Shown here: positions 56,582-64,000 of the stretch, in pieces
How positions within the stretch are numbered: position 1 is the stretch's first letter
Layout of the letters: each line of letters begins with the position of its first letter
Origin: Rugosibacter aromaticivorans
Lineage (GTDB): Bacteria > Pseudomonadota > Gammaproteobacteria > Burkholderiales > Rhodocyclaceae
Direction of reading: 5' to 3'
Assembly: GCF_000934545.1 (NCBI RefSeq)
Contig: NZ_CP010554.1
Coordinates: 1,922,001-1,986,000 of the forward strand
Length of the DNA stretch: 64,000 nucleotides
Translations under genes and position numbers: made by a program
Notes under the pieces: model-generated
Seen by the model: the letters and a program-made list of their open reading frames with translations, nothing else
Databases searched by the model: none
Told to the model about the DNA's origin: nothing

Positions 56582-57678
56582 TGACTGCACCTTCGAGCCC
56601 GACACCGCTGCCACCGATAGATCGTGCACGTGACTACCTGCCGCTGGCCGAGGCGTGCCTGGGCCCAAGTATCTGGCATTACTTGCAGACTGGCAGTAGT
56701 GATGCTTCCGTAACAGATAAGCAAAATGCCTTCACCACCATCCGCCTGATACCCCGACCGTTGCGCAATGTGCAAGGCGGACACACCCGCCTGACTCTCT
56801 ATGGCCAGGAACTGGCGCATCCCTTGCTGTTAGCGCCCGTCAGTTACCAGCGGCTGTTTCATGCGGATGGCGAATGTGCCAGCGCCATGGCAGCTAGCGC
56901 ACAAGGTGGCCAGATGCTGGTCAGCAGCCTGGCCAGCCAGCCGTTTGCGGCAATTGCCCGCGCCAGCTCGACGGAAAACCTCGACGACCCTGGATTTCAA
57001 TTGCCCTGGTTTCAGCTGTATTGGCAAGGTGAGCGAGAACGTACAGCGCGCCTGCTGCAGCGCGCGGCGGCTACCGGATTTTCCGTCGTCGTGCTCACTG
57101 TTGACGCGCCAATAAAGCGGGCAAGCTTGCAACTGCCTGACGATGTTGCCGCTGTCAATCTGGAAAACCATCCGCCACCAGCGCCGCTAAGCCAAGCACA
57201 AAGCATGGTATTCGACGGCTGGATGAAACAAGCGCCTACCTGGGATGATGTCGCCTGGCTGCGCCAGCAAACGCAATTGCCTTTGCTGCTCAAAGGCATA
57301 CTCCACCCTGACGATGCAGAACATGTGCTGGCCCTCGGCTGCGACGGCATCGTGGTTTCAAGCCACGGCGGCCGCGTGCTGGATGGCGCGCCGACCAGCC
57401 TGGATGTCCTGCCAGATATCGTGCAGCGTATCGACGGCCGCATGCCCATCCTGTTCGATAGCGGAATTCGCAGCGGCCGCGATGCATTCATTGCGCTGGC
57501 GCTCGGTGCCACGGCAGTGCTTGTCGGCCGCCCCTATCTCTGGGGCCTCACCGTCGGTGGTGCGCTAGGCGTAGCTCATGTCATCCGCCTGCTGCGGGAC
57601 GAACTGGAAATGACCATGGCCTTGACCGGCTGCGCACAGCTCGGTGATATCGGACACCACTGTTTAATCGCACGCTGA
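56581..57678 (+). CDS. FMN-dependent alpha-hydroxy acid dehydrogenase
   Basis: This is a 365-residue TIM-barrel flavoenzyme of the lactate/glycolate oxidase group. It has LLAPVSYQRLFHADGE (FMN loop), a Lys in LPLLLKGILHPDDA, and the catalytic His and Arg in VVSSHGGRVLDGAP, then FDSGIRSGRDAFIALALGA. The usual SNHGG is SSHGG. It overlaps piuC and ends the iron operon, suggesting oxidation of a hydroxy acid, perhaps from a siderophore such as one with citrate or lactate parts; that link is inference. Confidence 0.87.
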   Translation: MTAPSSPTPLPPIDRARDYLPLAEACLGPSIWHYLQTGSSDASVTDKQNAFTTIRLIPRPLRNVQGGHTRLTLYGQELAHPLLLAPVSYQRLFHADGECASAMAASAQGGQMLVSSLASQPFAAIARASSTENLDDPGFQLPWFQLYWQGERERTARLLQRAAATGFSVVVLTVDAPIKRASLQLPDDVAAVNLENHPPPAPLSQAQSMVFDGWMKQAPTWDDVAWLRQQTQLPLLLKGILHPDDAEHVLALGCDGIVVSSHGGRVLDGAPTSLDVLPDIVQRIDGRMPILFDSGIRSGRDAFIALALGATAVLVGRPYLWGLTVGGALGVAHVIRLLRDELEMTMALTGCAQLGDIGHHCLIAR

Positions 57679-57689
57679 TTGCGCGCAAA

Positions 57690-57708
57690 GTGCCGACACC
57701 GTCGGCAC
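57690..57708. terminator. Hairpin after the iron operon
   Basis: Perfect 8-bp arms GTGCCGAC/GTCGGCAC with loop ACC, 12 bases after the operon's last stop. There is no U tract, so termination is uncertain. Confidence 0.4.
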
Positions 57709-57788
57709 ACCAAGTAAAATCGCCGAGAAGCATACGATTGCTGCACGCCACAACACCCCTATCTCGATATCGCGGTTAACATCCACCC

Positions 57789-59321
57789 ATGAATCTACTC
57801 CGCACGCTGGTCACTGTCAGCGGCATGACCCTGCTCTCTCGTATCCTCGGCTTCGTGCGCGACTTTGTCATCGCGCGAAGTTTTGGCGCCGGTCCGCTGA
57901 CCGATGCTTTTTTCGTCGCCTTTCGCCTGCCCAATCTGTTGCGTCGCCTGTTTGCCGAAGGCGCGTTTTCGCAGGCTTTTGTGCCCATTCTGGCGGAATA
58001 CCGCGCGCGCCAAGGGGACACAGAAACCAAACGTCTGGTCGACCACGTCGCCAGCATCCTGTTTCTGAGTCTGATCGTTGTCACCGCACTGGGCATGCTC
58101 GCCTCGCCCATTCTGATTACCATTTTTGCACCGGGCTTCGCTGCCAATCCGGACAAATTTCAACTCACCGTGCAACTGACGCGCATCACCTTTCCCTACA
58201 TTTTTTTCATGTCGCTGGTAGCGCTCGCTGCGGGCATTCTGAATACCTGGAACCGCTTTACCCTGCCCGCCTTTACGCCGGTGCTGCTCAACCTCTCTTT
58301 CATCGGCATGGCGCTGTTTGCTGCACCCTGGTTTAATCCACCCATCCTGGTGTTGGGCTGGGCAGTTTTTCTCGGCGGCGCACTGCAACTCGCCATCCAA
58401 ATCCCCGCGCTGGCAAAAATCGGCATGCTGCCGCGCTTTGATCCGGTCTGGCGGGACGCCGGTGTGCAACGTATTCTCAAGCTCATGGGGCCTGCGGTGC
58501 TGGGCGTTTCCGTATCGCAGATCAGCCTGCTGATCAACACCATCTTCGCCTCATTCCTGGAAAACGGCAGCGTCTCATGGCTTTACTATGCGGATCGGTT
58601 GATGGAATTTCCCGCAGGTTTACTTGGTGCAGCGCTAGGCACCATTCTGCTGCCCAGCCTCGCACGCACCCATGCCAGCGGCAACCCGACCGAATTCTCC
58701 GCCCTGCTCGACTGGGGCTTGCGACTAACCTTGATGTTGACGCTTCCCGCATCTCTTGCGCTGGCGCTGCTGGCCGTGCCTTTGCTATCCACGCTGTTTC
58801 AGCATGGCGCATTTACTGCCCTGGACGTGCTGCGCACGCGCGAAGCACTGGTTGCTTATTCCATTGGGCTAACCGGGCTGATACTAGTCAAAGTGCTCGC
58901 CCCCGGCTTTTACGCACGGCAGGATATTCGCACGCCAGTGAAGATCGCCCTCTTCACGCTGCTGCTTACCCAATTGATGAACCTGGCCTTTATCGGCTGG
59001 CTCAAGCATGCCGGGCTGGCCTTGTCTATCGGTCTGGCTTCGTGTGTCAATGCAGCGCTGCTGTGGCGCGGGCTGCGCCAGCGCGAAGCGTATCTGCCCA
59101 CAGCGGGCTGGGGTATGTTCATGCTGAAGCTGGTCGTAGCGCTTGGTGCACTCAGTGCAGTGCTTTGGTTGAGTGCCGGCAATGATGCCAGCTGGCTCGT
59201 GATGGGCAGCAGACAGCGTTTGCTAAAGCTCGCGTTGATCGTCTCCGGTGGCGGCATCAGTTACTTTGCCACCCTCGCGCTGCTGGGTTTTCGTCCGAGC
59301 GATTTTCGCCGTCGGAGCTGA
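57789..59321 (+). CDS. murJ: Lipid II flippase MurJ
   Basis: This is a 510-residue polytopic protein of the MviN/MurJ family with 13-14 hydrophobic segments. It has the N-terminal [53 protein letters not shown] block (partial motif quoted as [20 protein letters not shown]) that holds the essential Arg residues. It flips the peptidoglycan precursor lipid II across the inner membrane. Length is normal. Confidence 0.95.
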   Translation: MNLLRTLVTVSGMTLLSRILGFVRDFVIARSFGAGPLTDAFFVAFRLPNLLRRLFAEGAFSQAFVPILAEYRARQGDTETKRLVDHVASILFLSLIVVTALGMLASPILITIFAPGFAANPDKFQLTVQLTRITFPYIFFMSLVALAAGILNTWNRFTLPAFTPVLLNLSFIGMALFAAPWFNPPILVLGWAVFLGGALQLAIQIPALAKIGMLPRFDPVWRDAGVQRILKLMGPAVLGVSVSQISLLINTIFASFLENGSVSWLYYADRLMEFPAGLLGAALGTILLPSLARTHASGNPTEFSALLDWGLRLTLMLTLPASLALALLAVPLLSTLFQHGAFTALDVLRTREALVAYSIGLTGLILVKVLAPGFYARQDIRTPVKIALFTLLLTQLMNLAFIGWLKHAGLALSIGLASCVNAALLWRGLRQREAYLPTAGWGMFMLKLVVALGALSAVLWLSAGNDASWLVMGSRQRLLKLALIVSGGGISYFATLALLGFRPSDFRRRS

Positions 59322-59531
59322 GGTAAATGATTGCTCGAAAAGACCTATGCGTAAAAGATACATGGATTCAAATCCGCAGCGGGATAATGCGGCGATGTCA
59401 GCCAGCATTTTGACATGAGCACCGTATCACCAACGCCGATTTTTTGTGGCCGCGACGTGGATTTAACCTGCTAGAGTTCATTTTTTACGATTTATTTCAC
59501 ACCGTATTTTTATACCAACAAGGAGAGCTCG
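59322..59531. other. Gap with a copy of the dispersed motif
   Basis: These 210 bases between murJ and the aldehyde dehydrogenase gene have no gene. A degenerate copy of the dispersed 19-bp motif lies at 59423-59441, followed by TTTTT. AAGGAGAG at 59520 is the ribosome site of the next gene. Confidence 0.6.
59423..59441 (-). repeat. Dispersed 19-bp motif, copy D (intergenic)
   Basis: On the minus strand ATCGGCGTTGGTGATACGG preceded by AAAAA, 17 of 19 positions like copy A. It lies in the gap after murJ. Confidence 0.6.
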
Positions 59532-60992
59532 ATGAGCATCAAAACTATTCGCAACTTCATTGCCGGTGAATTTGTATCATCAGGTGCCACGTTTGAAAAA
59601 CGCTCACCGGTGAATAACGAGGTGATCTCCACTGTGGCCGAAGCCTCGCGTGAAGATGTCGATAAAGCGGTCGCTTCGGCGCGGACCGCCTTGCGTGGCA
59701 GCTGGGCAAAAATTCCGCTGGCTGATCGCTCTGAACTGCTCTATGCCGTTGCCAACGAAATGACTCGGCGCTTCGATGATTTTGTCGAAGCCGAAACAGC
59801 CGATACCGGCATGCCTGCCTCCGTTGCCCGTCATGCCTTTGTGCCGCGCGGTGCGGCCAACTTCAAGATTTTTGCCGACATGGTGAAAAACGTACCGACA
59901 GAAACTTACGAGATGGCAACGCCCGACGGAAAAGGCGCACTGAATTATTCAGTCCGTCGCCCGGTGGGCGTGGTGGGGGTAATCTGCCCGTGGAATGCCC
60001 CGCTGCTACTGATGACCTGGAAGGTCGCACCAGCATTAGCCTGTGGCAACACAGTCGTTGTCAAACCTTCTGAAGAGTCGCCACAGTCAGCGGCCTTGCT
60101 CGGCGAAGTGATGAATACCGTGGGCATTCCCAAGGGCGTTTATAACGTCGTCAATGGTTTTGGGCCGGGGTCGGCTGGCGAGTTTGTCACCACACACCCA
60201 GGGGTGAATGCCATCACCTTCACGGGCGAGACCCGCACGGGTGCGGAAATCAGCAAAGCCGCTGCGGTTGGCGCACGCCCTGTGTCGCTCGAAATGGGCG
60301 GCAAAAATGCCGGAATTATTTTTGCTGATTGCGATTTTGATGCCGCAATCGAAGGTACGCTACGCTCCTCCTTCGTTAATACCGGGCAAGTGTGCCTGGG
60401 CACGGAACGCCTGTATGTCGAACGGCCGCTTTTTGAGCGCTTTGTCTCCGCGCTAAAAGCCGGAGCAGAGAACATGAAAATTGGCGCCCCGTTTGATGCG
60501 AGCGTTGCCATGGGCCCGATGATTTCCCATGAACAGCGAAACAAGGTGCTCTCGTACTACAAAAAAGCCGTGGAAGCAGGCGCCACCGTGGTGACAGGCG
60601 GCGGCGTCCCCACAGTATCCCCGGAACTTGCCAGTGGCGCATGGGTTCAACCGACCATCTGGACCGGATTACCTGAAAACGCGAGCATATTGCGTGAGGA
60701 AATTTTTGGCCCTTGCTGCCATATCACGCCTTTTGATACCGAAGAAGAAGTCCTGGCTTTAGCCAATGACACCACCTATGGGCTTTCTGCCACGCTGTGG
60801 ACCAGCAATCTTTCGCGTGCCCATCGTATGGCTGGCGCGCTTGAAGCCGGTATCATCTGGGTGAATTCATGGTTCCTGCGGGATCTGCGCACGGCATTTG
60901 GCGGCATGAAGCAATCCGGCATTGGCCGTGAAGGAGGTGTACATTCGTTGGAGTTTTACACCGAACTGAAAAATATCTGCATCAAACTCTGA
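59532..60992 (+). CDS. 2-hydroxymuconic (or 2-aminomuconic) semialdehyde dehydrogenase
   Basis: This is a 486-residue NAD-dependent aldehyde dehydrogenase: VGVICPWNAPLLLMTWKVAPALACGN, catalytic Glu in SLEMGGKNAGIIF, and catalytic Cys in FVNTGQVCLGTERLYV. Overall pattern (RNFIAGEFVSS, TADTGMPASVAR, IIWVNSWFLRDLRTAFGG) and the decarboxylase gene next door fit the dehydrogenase of the 4-oxalocrotonate branch of catechol or 2-aminophenol meta-cleavage. Exact substrate is not decided. Confidence 0.82.
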   Translation: MSIKTIRNFIAGEFVSSGATFEKRSPVNNEVISTVAEASREDVDKAVASARTALRGSWAKIPLADRSELLYAVANEMTRRFDDFVEAETADTGMPASVARHAFVPRGAANFKIFADMVKNVPTETYEMATPDGKGALNYSVRRPVGVVGVICPWNAPLLLMTWKVAPALACGNTVVVKPSEESPQSAALLGEVMNTVGIPKGVYNVVNGFGPGSAGEFVTTHPGVNAITFTGETRTGAEISKAAAVGARPVSLEMGGKNAGIIFADCDFDAAIEGTLRSSFVNTGQVCLGTERLYVERPLFERFVSALKAGAENMKIGAPFDASVAMGPMISHEQRNKVLSYYKKAVEAGATVVTGGGVPTVSPELASGAWVQPTIWTGLPENASILREEIFGPCCHITPFDTEEEVLALANDTTYGLSATLWTSNLSRAHRMAGALEAGIIWVNSWFLRDLRTAFGGMKQSGIGREGGVHSLEFYTELKNICIKL

Positions 60993-61017
60993 TAACTCAA
61001 TCGGCAAAGGAAAAACC

Positions 61018-61812
61018 ATGGCACTCACACCCAACGAGGTAAACCAACTTTGTGATCGGGTTTTAGCAGCGCAAAGAGGTGCGTATGCCATCCCCAAACT
61101 CACCGATGATTTTCCTGCCATGACCGTGGACGATGGCTATGCCGTGCAAGCCGCCCTCAGAAGGCGGTTATGCGCGGAAGGTAGACGCCAGGCCGGCTGG
61201 AAAATCGGCCTCACCTCCAAGGCGAAAATGCAGCAAATGGGGGTTTCAGTCCCCAGCATCGGTTTCCTGATGGAGGATACGGCACGCGCGGATGGCAGCA
61301 CGATTTCGACCCAGGACCTGGTACATCCTCGCGTTGAATGTGAAATCGCATTTTTCACAAAAGCAGAATTGCGTGGCCCCGACTGCACAGCAGAACAGGT
61401 GTTGGCAGCGACAGATTATGTGGTTCCAGCCATTGAAATCATCGATTCACGCTTTTCCGGATTCAAGTTTGATCTGCCGAGCGTCATTGCCGACAATGGC
61501 TCAAGCGCCCGGTTCGTGCCGGGATCTACCCGGCACACGGTTGATGCGCTTGATTTACGGGCGATTCATGTATCGCTTGAGAAAAATGGTGAGCCGGTAG
61601 TCGCCGGTGTATCAGACGCGGTACTGGGAAACCCAGCCATTGCCATTGCCATGCTCGTCAATTTGCTTGCCGTACAAGGCGAGAGCCTGCCCGCCGAAAG
61701 CTTTGTCATGAGTGGCGCCATTACCGAGGCGATTCCTGTCAAGGCAGGCGATAGCATTCGCGCCAAATTTGATGGCATGGGCAGCGTTAACATCCAGTTT
61801 GACGCCGCATAA
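61018..61812 (+). CDS. 4-oxalocrotonate decarboxylase (2-oxo-3-hexenedioate decarboxylase)
   Basis: This is a 264-residue protein of the hydratase/decarboxylase family. Metal ligands lie in LVHPRVECEIAFF (two Glu) and IEIIDSRFSGFKFDLPSVIADN (Asp region). GWKIGLTSKAKMQQMGV and the MSGAITEAIPVKAGD end match DmpH/XylI closely. It converts 2-oxo-3-hexenedioate to 2-hydroxypentadienoate. The related hydratase (DmpE) is the alternative. 25 bases after the dehydrogenase gene. Confidence 0.85.
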   Translation: MALTPNEVNQLCDRVLAAQRGAYAIPKLTDDFPAMTVDDGYAVQAALRRRLCAEGRRQAGWKIGLTSKAKMQQMGVSVPSIGFLMEDTARADGSTISTQDLVHPRVECEIAFFTKAELRGPDCTAEQVLAATDYVVPAIEIIDSRFSGFKFDLPSVIADNGSSARFVPGSTRHTVDALDLRAIHVSLEKNGEPVVAGVSDAVLGNPAIAIAMLVNLLAVQGESLPAESFVMSGAITEAIPVKAGDSIRAKFDGMGSVNIQFDAA

Positions 61813-61840
61813 CAACCCATAAAACAACACGCCACAACAA

Positions 61841-61886
61841 GTCGCTAATAAAAAGCCCACATGAGTAAGCGTTTTTTATCGGCGAC
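61841..61886. terminator. Imperfect inverted repeat between convergent genes
   Basis: Arms GTCGCTAATAAAAA and TTTTTTATCGGCGAC, about 15 bp with two mismatches and a 17-base loop, lie between the convergent decarboxylase and ompW genes. A/T runs on both sides could terminate in either direction. Confidence 0.35.
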
Positions 61887-61901
61887 CAGATGGCTAAAAA
61901 C

Positions 61902-62540
61902 TTAGAACCGATAACCCAAACCAACGCCAAGCAATATCGGATCAACCCCTACTGAACTGACTTTAGCGCCTGTTGCTTTTAGCTTGACATCGCTACTGAT
62001 CCAGACTTTCTTCACATCCACATTGAAATACCAGTTTTGATTCAGCTTCACGTCGAAACCAGCTTGTAGCGCTCCGCCAAAGCTGTCATTTTCCAAATCC
62101 AATGCGCCGACTCCTGGTACTGCGAGGTTCACCGACGTGATCCGGGTGTAATTAACGCCCGCACCAACGTAAGGACGGAACTGCGCATCCGGTTGGAAAT
62201 GGTATTGAAGCGTCAAGGTAGGCGGCAGATGCTTGAAAGTACCAATCTTCGTGCCGGCCAGAGTCACGTCATGTTTTTGCGGATAGGTAAGAACGAGCTC
62301 CGCAGCAATATTTTTGGTCAGGAAGTAAGTGAAATCAACTTCAGGAATTACTCTGTCATTCACATGGATCGCATCGGCGGGAACCCCCAGCGCCGGGATT
62401 GCGTCCGAATCGTTCGCTGGCTCCAAACTCACTGCTCGAACACGAACCATAAAGCGCCCTTCCTCGGCCAGCGCAGGTGTTGCGCTAGTGGAACCCAGTG
62501 CGGCAGCAACGAGAACACCCAAACCAAATAATTTTTTCAT
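61902..62540 (-). CDS. ompW: OmpW-family outer-membrane protein
   Basis: This is a 212-residue protein with a signal peptide (MKKLFGLGVLVAAALGSTSATPALAEE) and the eight-strand OmpW barrel pattern: FMVRVRAVSLEPAND, IPEVDFTYFLTKNIAAELVLTYPQKHDV, LPPTLTLQYHF, FRPYVGAGVNYTR, and terminal GVGLGYRF with Phe. OmpW conducts small hydrophobic molecules, which would fit the aromatic genes next to it. Convergent with them. AGGGGA precedes the start. Confidence 0.93.
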   Translation of the reverse strand: MKKLFGLGVLVAAALGSTSATPALAEEGRFMVRVRAVSLEPANDSDAIPALGVPADAIHVNDRVIPEVDFTYFLTKNIAAELVLTYPQKHDVTLAGTKIGTFKHLPPTLTLQYHFQPDAQFRPYVGAGVNYTRITSVNLAVPGVGALDLENDSFGGALQAGFDVKLNQNWYFNVDVKKVWISSDVKLKATGAKVSSVGVDPILLGVGLGYRF

Positions 62541-62941
62541 TTTGCTTTCCCCTGTAAGTGAAACGATAAAAGGTTTTCCCAGGGGATATTCTGGACAGGC
62601 AAGCCCAGCGCTGCGTTGACAATTGTCAAGAAGGCTTTATTTTTTACTGCGAAAAAGAGGCGTTCATCAAACCTGGTGCAGGTTGTTGCAAATCGCAGCT
62701 AATGGGTAACCCCTTTGGTTTTTAGTCCTCTTTAGCTCTTTTGGATCAACACCACTTCAGTAATTCAATTGAAAGCACCCTAGGTGCGATAAAGAATTAA
62801 CTTTTGTTGTCTGCCCCAGACTAAATTACACAGACAAAGAAGACGCAAGATTTCAAACATTGGGACATCTGCACGAGCGATGCAAGTGTTTTGTACGATT
62901 GCATCACAAAAGGGGCGGTGTGAGCGCAACCAACAGCGTTT
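62541..62941. other. Intergenic region upstream of ompW
   Basis: These 401 AT-rich bases contain the ompW promoter and FNR-like site. No gene is supported in the rest. Confidence 0.6.
62586..62629 (-). promoter_or_regulatory. FNR/Dnr-like site and -10 box of ompW
   Basis: The perfect 14-bp palindrome TTGACAATTGTCAA (62616-62629) matches the TTGAT-N4-ATCAA layout of FNR-family sites. On the minus strand a -10-like GAATAT lies at 62591-62586, which would centre the palindrome about 42-44 bases before the start point, a class II activator position. In enterobacteria ompW is known to be FNR-controlled. Confidence 0.55.
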
Positions 62942-64000
62942 CTAAGTTGATCGCCAAATTGACTTGATCAAAGATAAAAATGATGGATAGAGAACGCGAT
63001 TTCCGTAGCCGCTTAAGTGGTCGCCATCAAAGAACAGCGGCAGGTTCTCGTCAAAGGCTGTACAAGGCTCCATCGGGCATAAGACTGGAAACGGATCCCA
63101 AACCACCAATCCTGGGTGCTCCTTACCCAATTGCTTTATCGAATTCATGACTGGCTGCCTCTGTTCCAACAAGAAACGTCGGCTCATAACGAAACCACCA
63201 TCACATACAGGGTTGCGTGCATTGAACCAGTCGGAGCATCGAAATGGTGGGGACTTGAAAATTGGCTTTGGCGCATCAATCACAACCGTCAGTGAGGCCT
63301 TTTCAAGACCCTCAATTAACGACTCTGCTTCTAGCAAAGCAGCCGCCCGCTGTGCAATGGATGCAGGCTCCCGTTGTTTTTCCACTACGGCTGATTCATC
63401 GAAAGTTTCCCATTGATCGCCAAGTCGATTCATTCGCAAGGACGCTAAGAACACGATGTCACCCGGAGTGGCCTCTGCTCTAATCTTCGCGACAGCCTGT
63501 TCAATAAATCGAACGCACTCTGGACTCGCATCCCTAAGCAAATTTGCCACGGCACAACCGCCCTTAGAGTACTGATGAACCACGACACCTTGATCGTCCT
63601 TCAACTCTTGCAACATGGTGCTGTAAGCGCCGGTGTGCGAGTCGCCCAATACATATAACGTTCGACCATGAAATGGGAGGGCGGTTGATTGCGATTTATT
63701 TGAGTCTGCGGACCAGGAGTCTGGGTACCAGGTGCTCCTGTCTTTCGTAACGCTGAGACTTAGATACGGTTGCGACTTGAAAATCCCGATAGCGAAGATT
63801 GAGCTGGCCACGATAACCATTAAACCGCGGGAGACAATGTGCCAATCAGGCCTTGAAATGGCGAACCGGCTTTTTCTTATGGGCTTTTCAATGACATGGT
63901 AGGAAAAAATACTTGCCAGGGTAGTAAGAAAAATTGCGGAAATTACTGCGAGCGGCTTGTCTAGGCCAACTGTCCACCTGAAAATTACAACTATTGGCCA
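62942..64000 (-). CDS. Acyltransferase-3/SGNH protein (O-acetylase), C-terminal part cut by window edge
   Basis: The minus-strand frame is open to the right edge. It starts within membrane helices (LAVISAIFLTTLASIFSYHV) ending in the acyltransferase-3 signature IEKPIRKSR, then another helix, then a periplasmic SGNH domain: LYVLGDSHTGAYSTML (catalytic Ser), GGCAV, and a C-terminal DGDHLSGYGNRVL (Asp and His). OafA/YrhL-like proteins O-acetylate surface polysaccharide. The protein stops at 62942; the N-terminal helices are outside the window. Confidence 0.85.
   Translation of the reverse strand, partial: WPIVVIFRWTVGLDKPLAVISAIFLTTLASIFSYHVIEKPIRKSRFAISRPDWHIVSRGLMVIVASSIFAIGIFKSQPYLSLSVTKDRSTWYPDSWSADSNKSQSTALPFHGRTLYVLGDSHTGAYSTMLQELKDDQGVVVHQYSKGGCAVANLLRDASPECVRFIEQAVAKIRAEATPGDIVFLASLRMNRLGDQWETFDESAVVEKQREPASIAQRAAALLEAESLIEGLEKASLTVVIDAPKPIFKSPPFRCSDWFNARNPVCDGGFVMSRRFLLEQRQPVMNSIKQLGKEHPGLVVWDPFPVLCPMEPCTAFDENLPLFFDGDHLSGYGNRVLYPSFLSLIKSIWRST

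Overview
The window looks like a betaproteobacterial chromosome. The signs are the fur-bamE-dapB layout, a dapC-dapD-pilU-dapE-prmB cluster, DUF3579, a class I PHB operon (phaC, two phaB, phaR) and an aat-bpt pair. A Rhodocyclales/Nitrosomonadales-type aromatic degrader is possible because of the 4-oxalocrotonate-branch genes near 60-61.8 kb, but I cannot name the organism.

Layout. (1) About 1-15.7 kb is the end of an integrative conjugative element or integrated plasmid. It holds a VirB/Trw-type type IV secretion operon (virB4 C-terminus, virB5, two small lipoproteins, virB6, virB8-virB11), an exported coiled-coil protein, a VirD4/TrwB coupling protein, a MobF (TrwC/TraI) relaxase-helicase, a TrwA-like ribbon-helix-helix protein, a hairpin-rich non-coding stretch that is my oriT candidate, a StbABC-like set broken by an insertion sequence, and an AlpA/Xis-type HTH protein. 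It stops at tRNA-Val(GAC), a plausible integration site. (2) 15.8-18 kb is a scar: a frameshifted WecG/TagA glycosyltransferase fragment abuts the 5' end of an old IS256-family element, and a fresh IS256-family copy sits inside that. (3) 18-49.9 kb is housekeeping: NlpC/P60 hydrolase, CDGSH protein, N-degron transferases, an orphan oligopeptide-binding lipoprotein, fabI, nadK, recN, a broken GDT1-like gene, fur, bamE, dapB, typA, MTI phosphorylase, def, the dap/pilU cluster, DUF3579, tRNA-Glu and tRNA-Ala, an FAD oxidase, rimO, the PHB genes, a ZIP transporter, rsgA, pterin dehydratase and a Ste24-type protease. (4) 50.2-57.7 kb is a Fur-controlled iron-uptake operon (tonB, exbB, exbD, TonB-dependent siderophore receptor, PiuC, FMN hydroxyacid dehydrogenase). 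Its tonB is cut after codon 43 by another copy of the same insertion sequence. (5) 57.8-64 kb holds murJ, a two-gene meta-cleavage fragment (semialdehyde dehydrogenase and 4-oxalocrotonate decarboxylase), ompW behind an FNR-like palindrome, and a partial SGNH acyltransferase.

Two things stand out. Three copies of a 1,414-bp IS256-family element, with identical transposase translations and each with a perfect 8-bp target duplication, have hit the conjugation maintenance genes, an older IS remnant and tonB. Separately, a dispersed motif of about 19-23 bp (core GTCGGCGCTGG) recurs on both strands and in different reading frames across the chromosomal part, but was not seen in the conjugative part. 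It behaves like an uptake-type or other genome-wide signal sequence.
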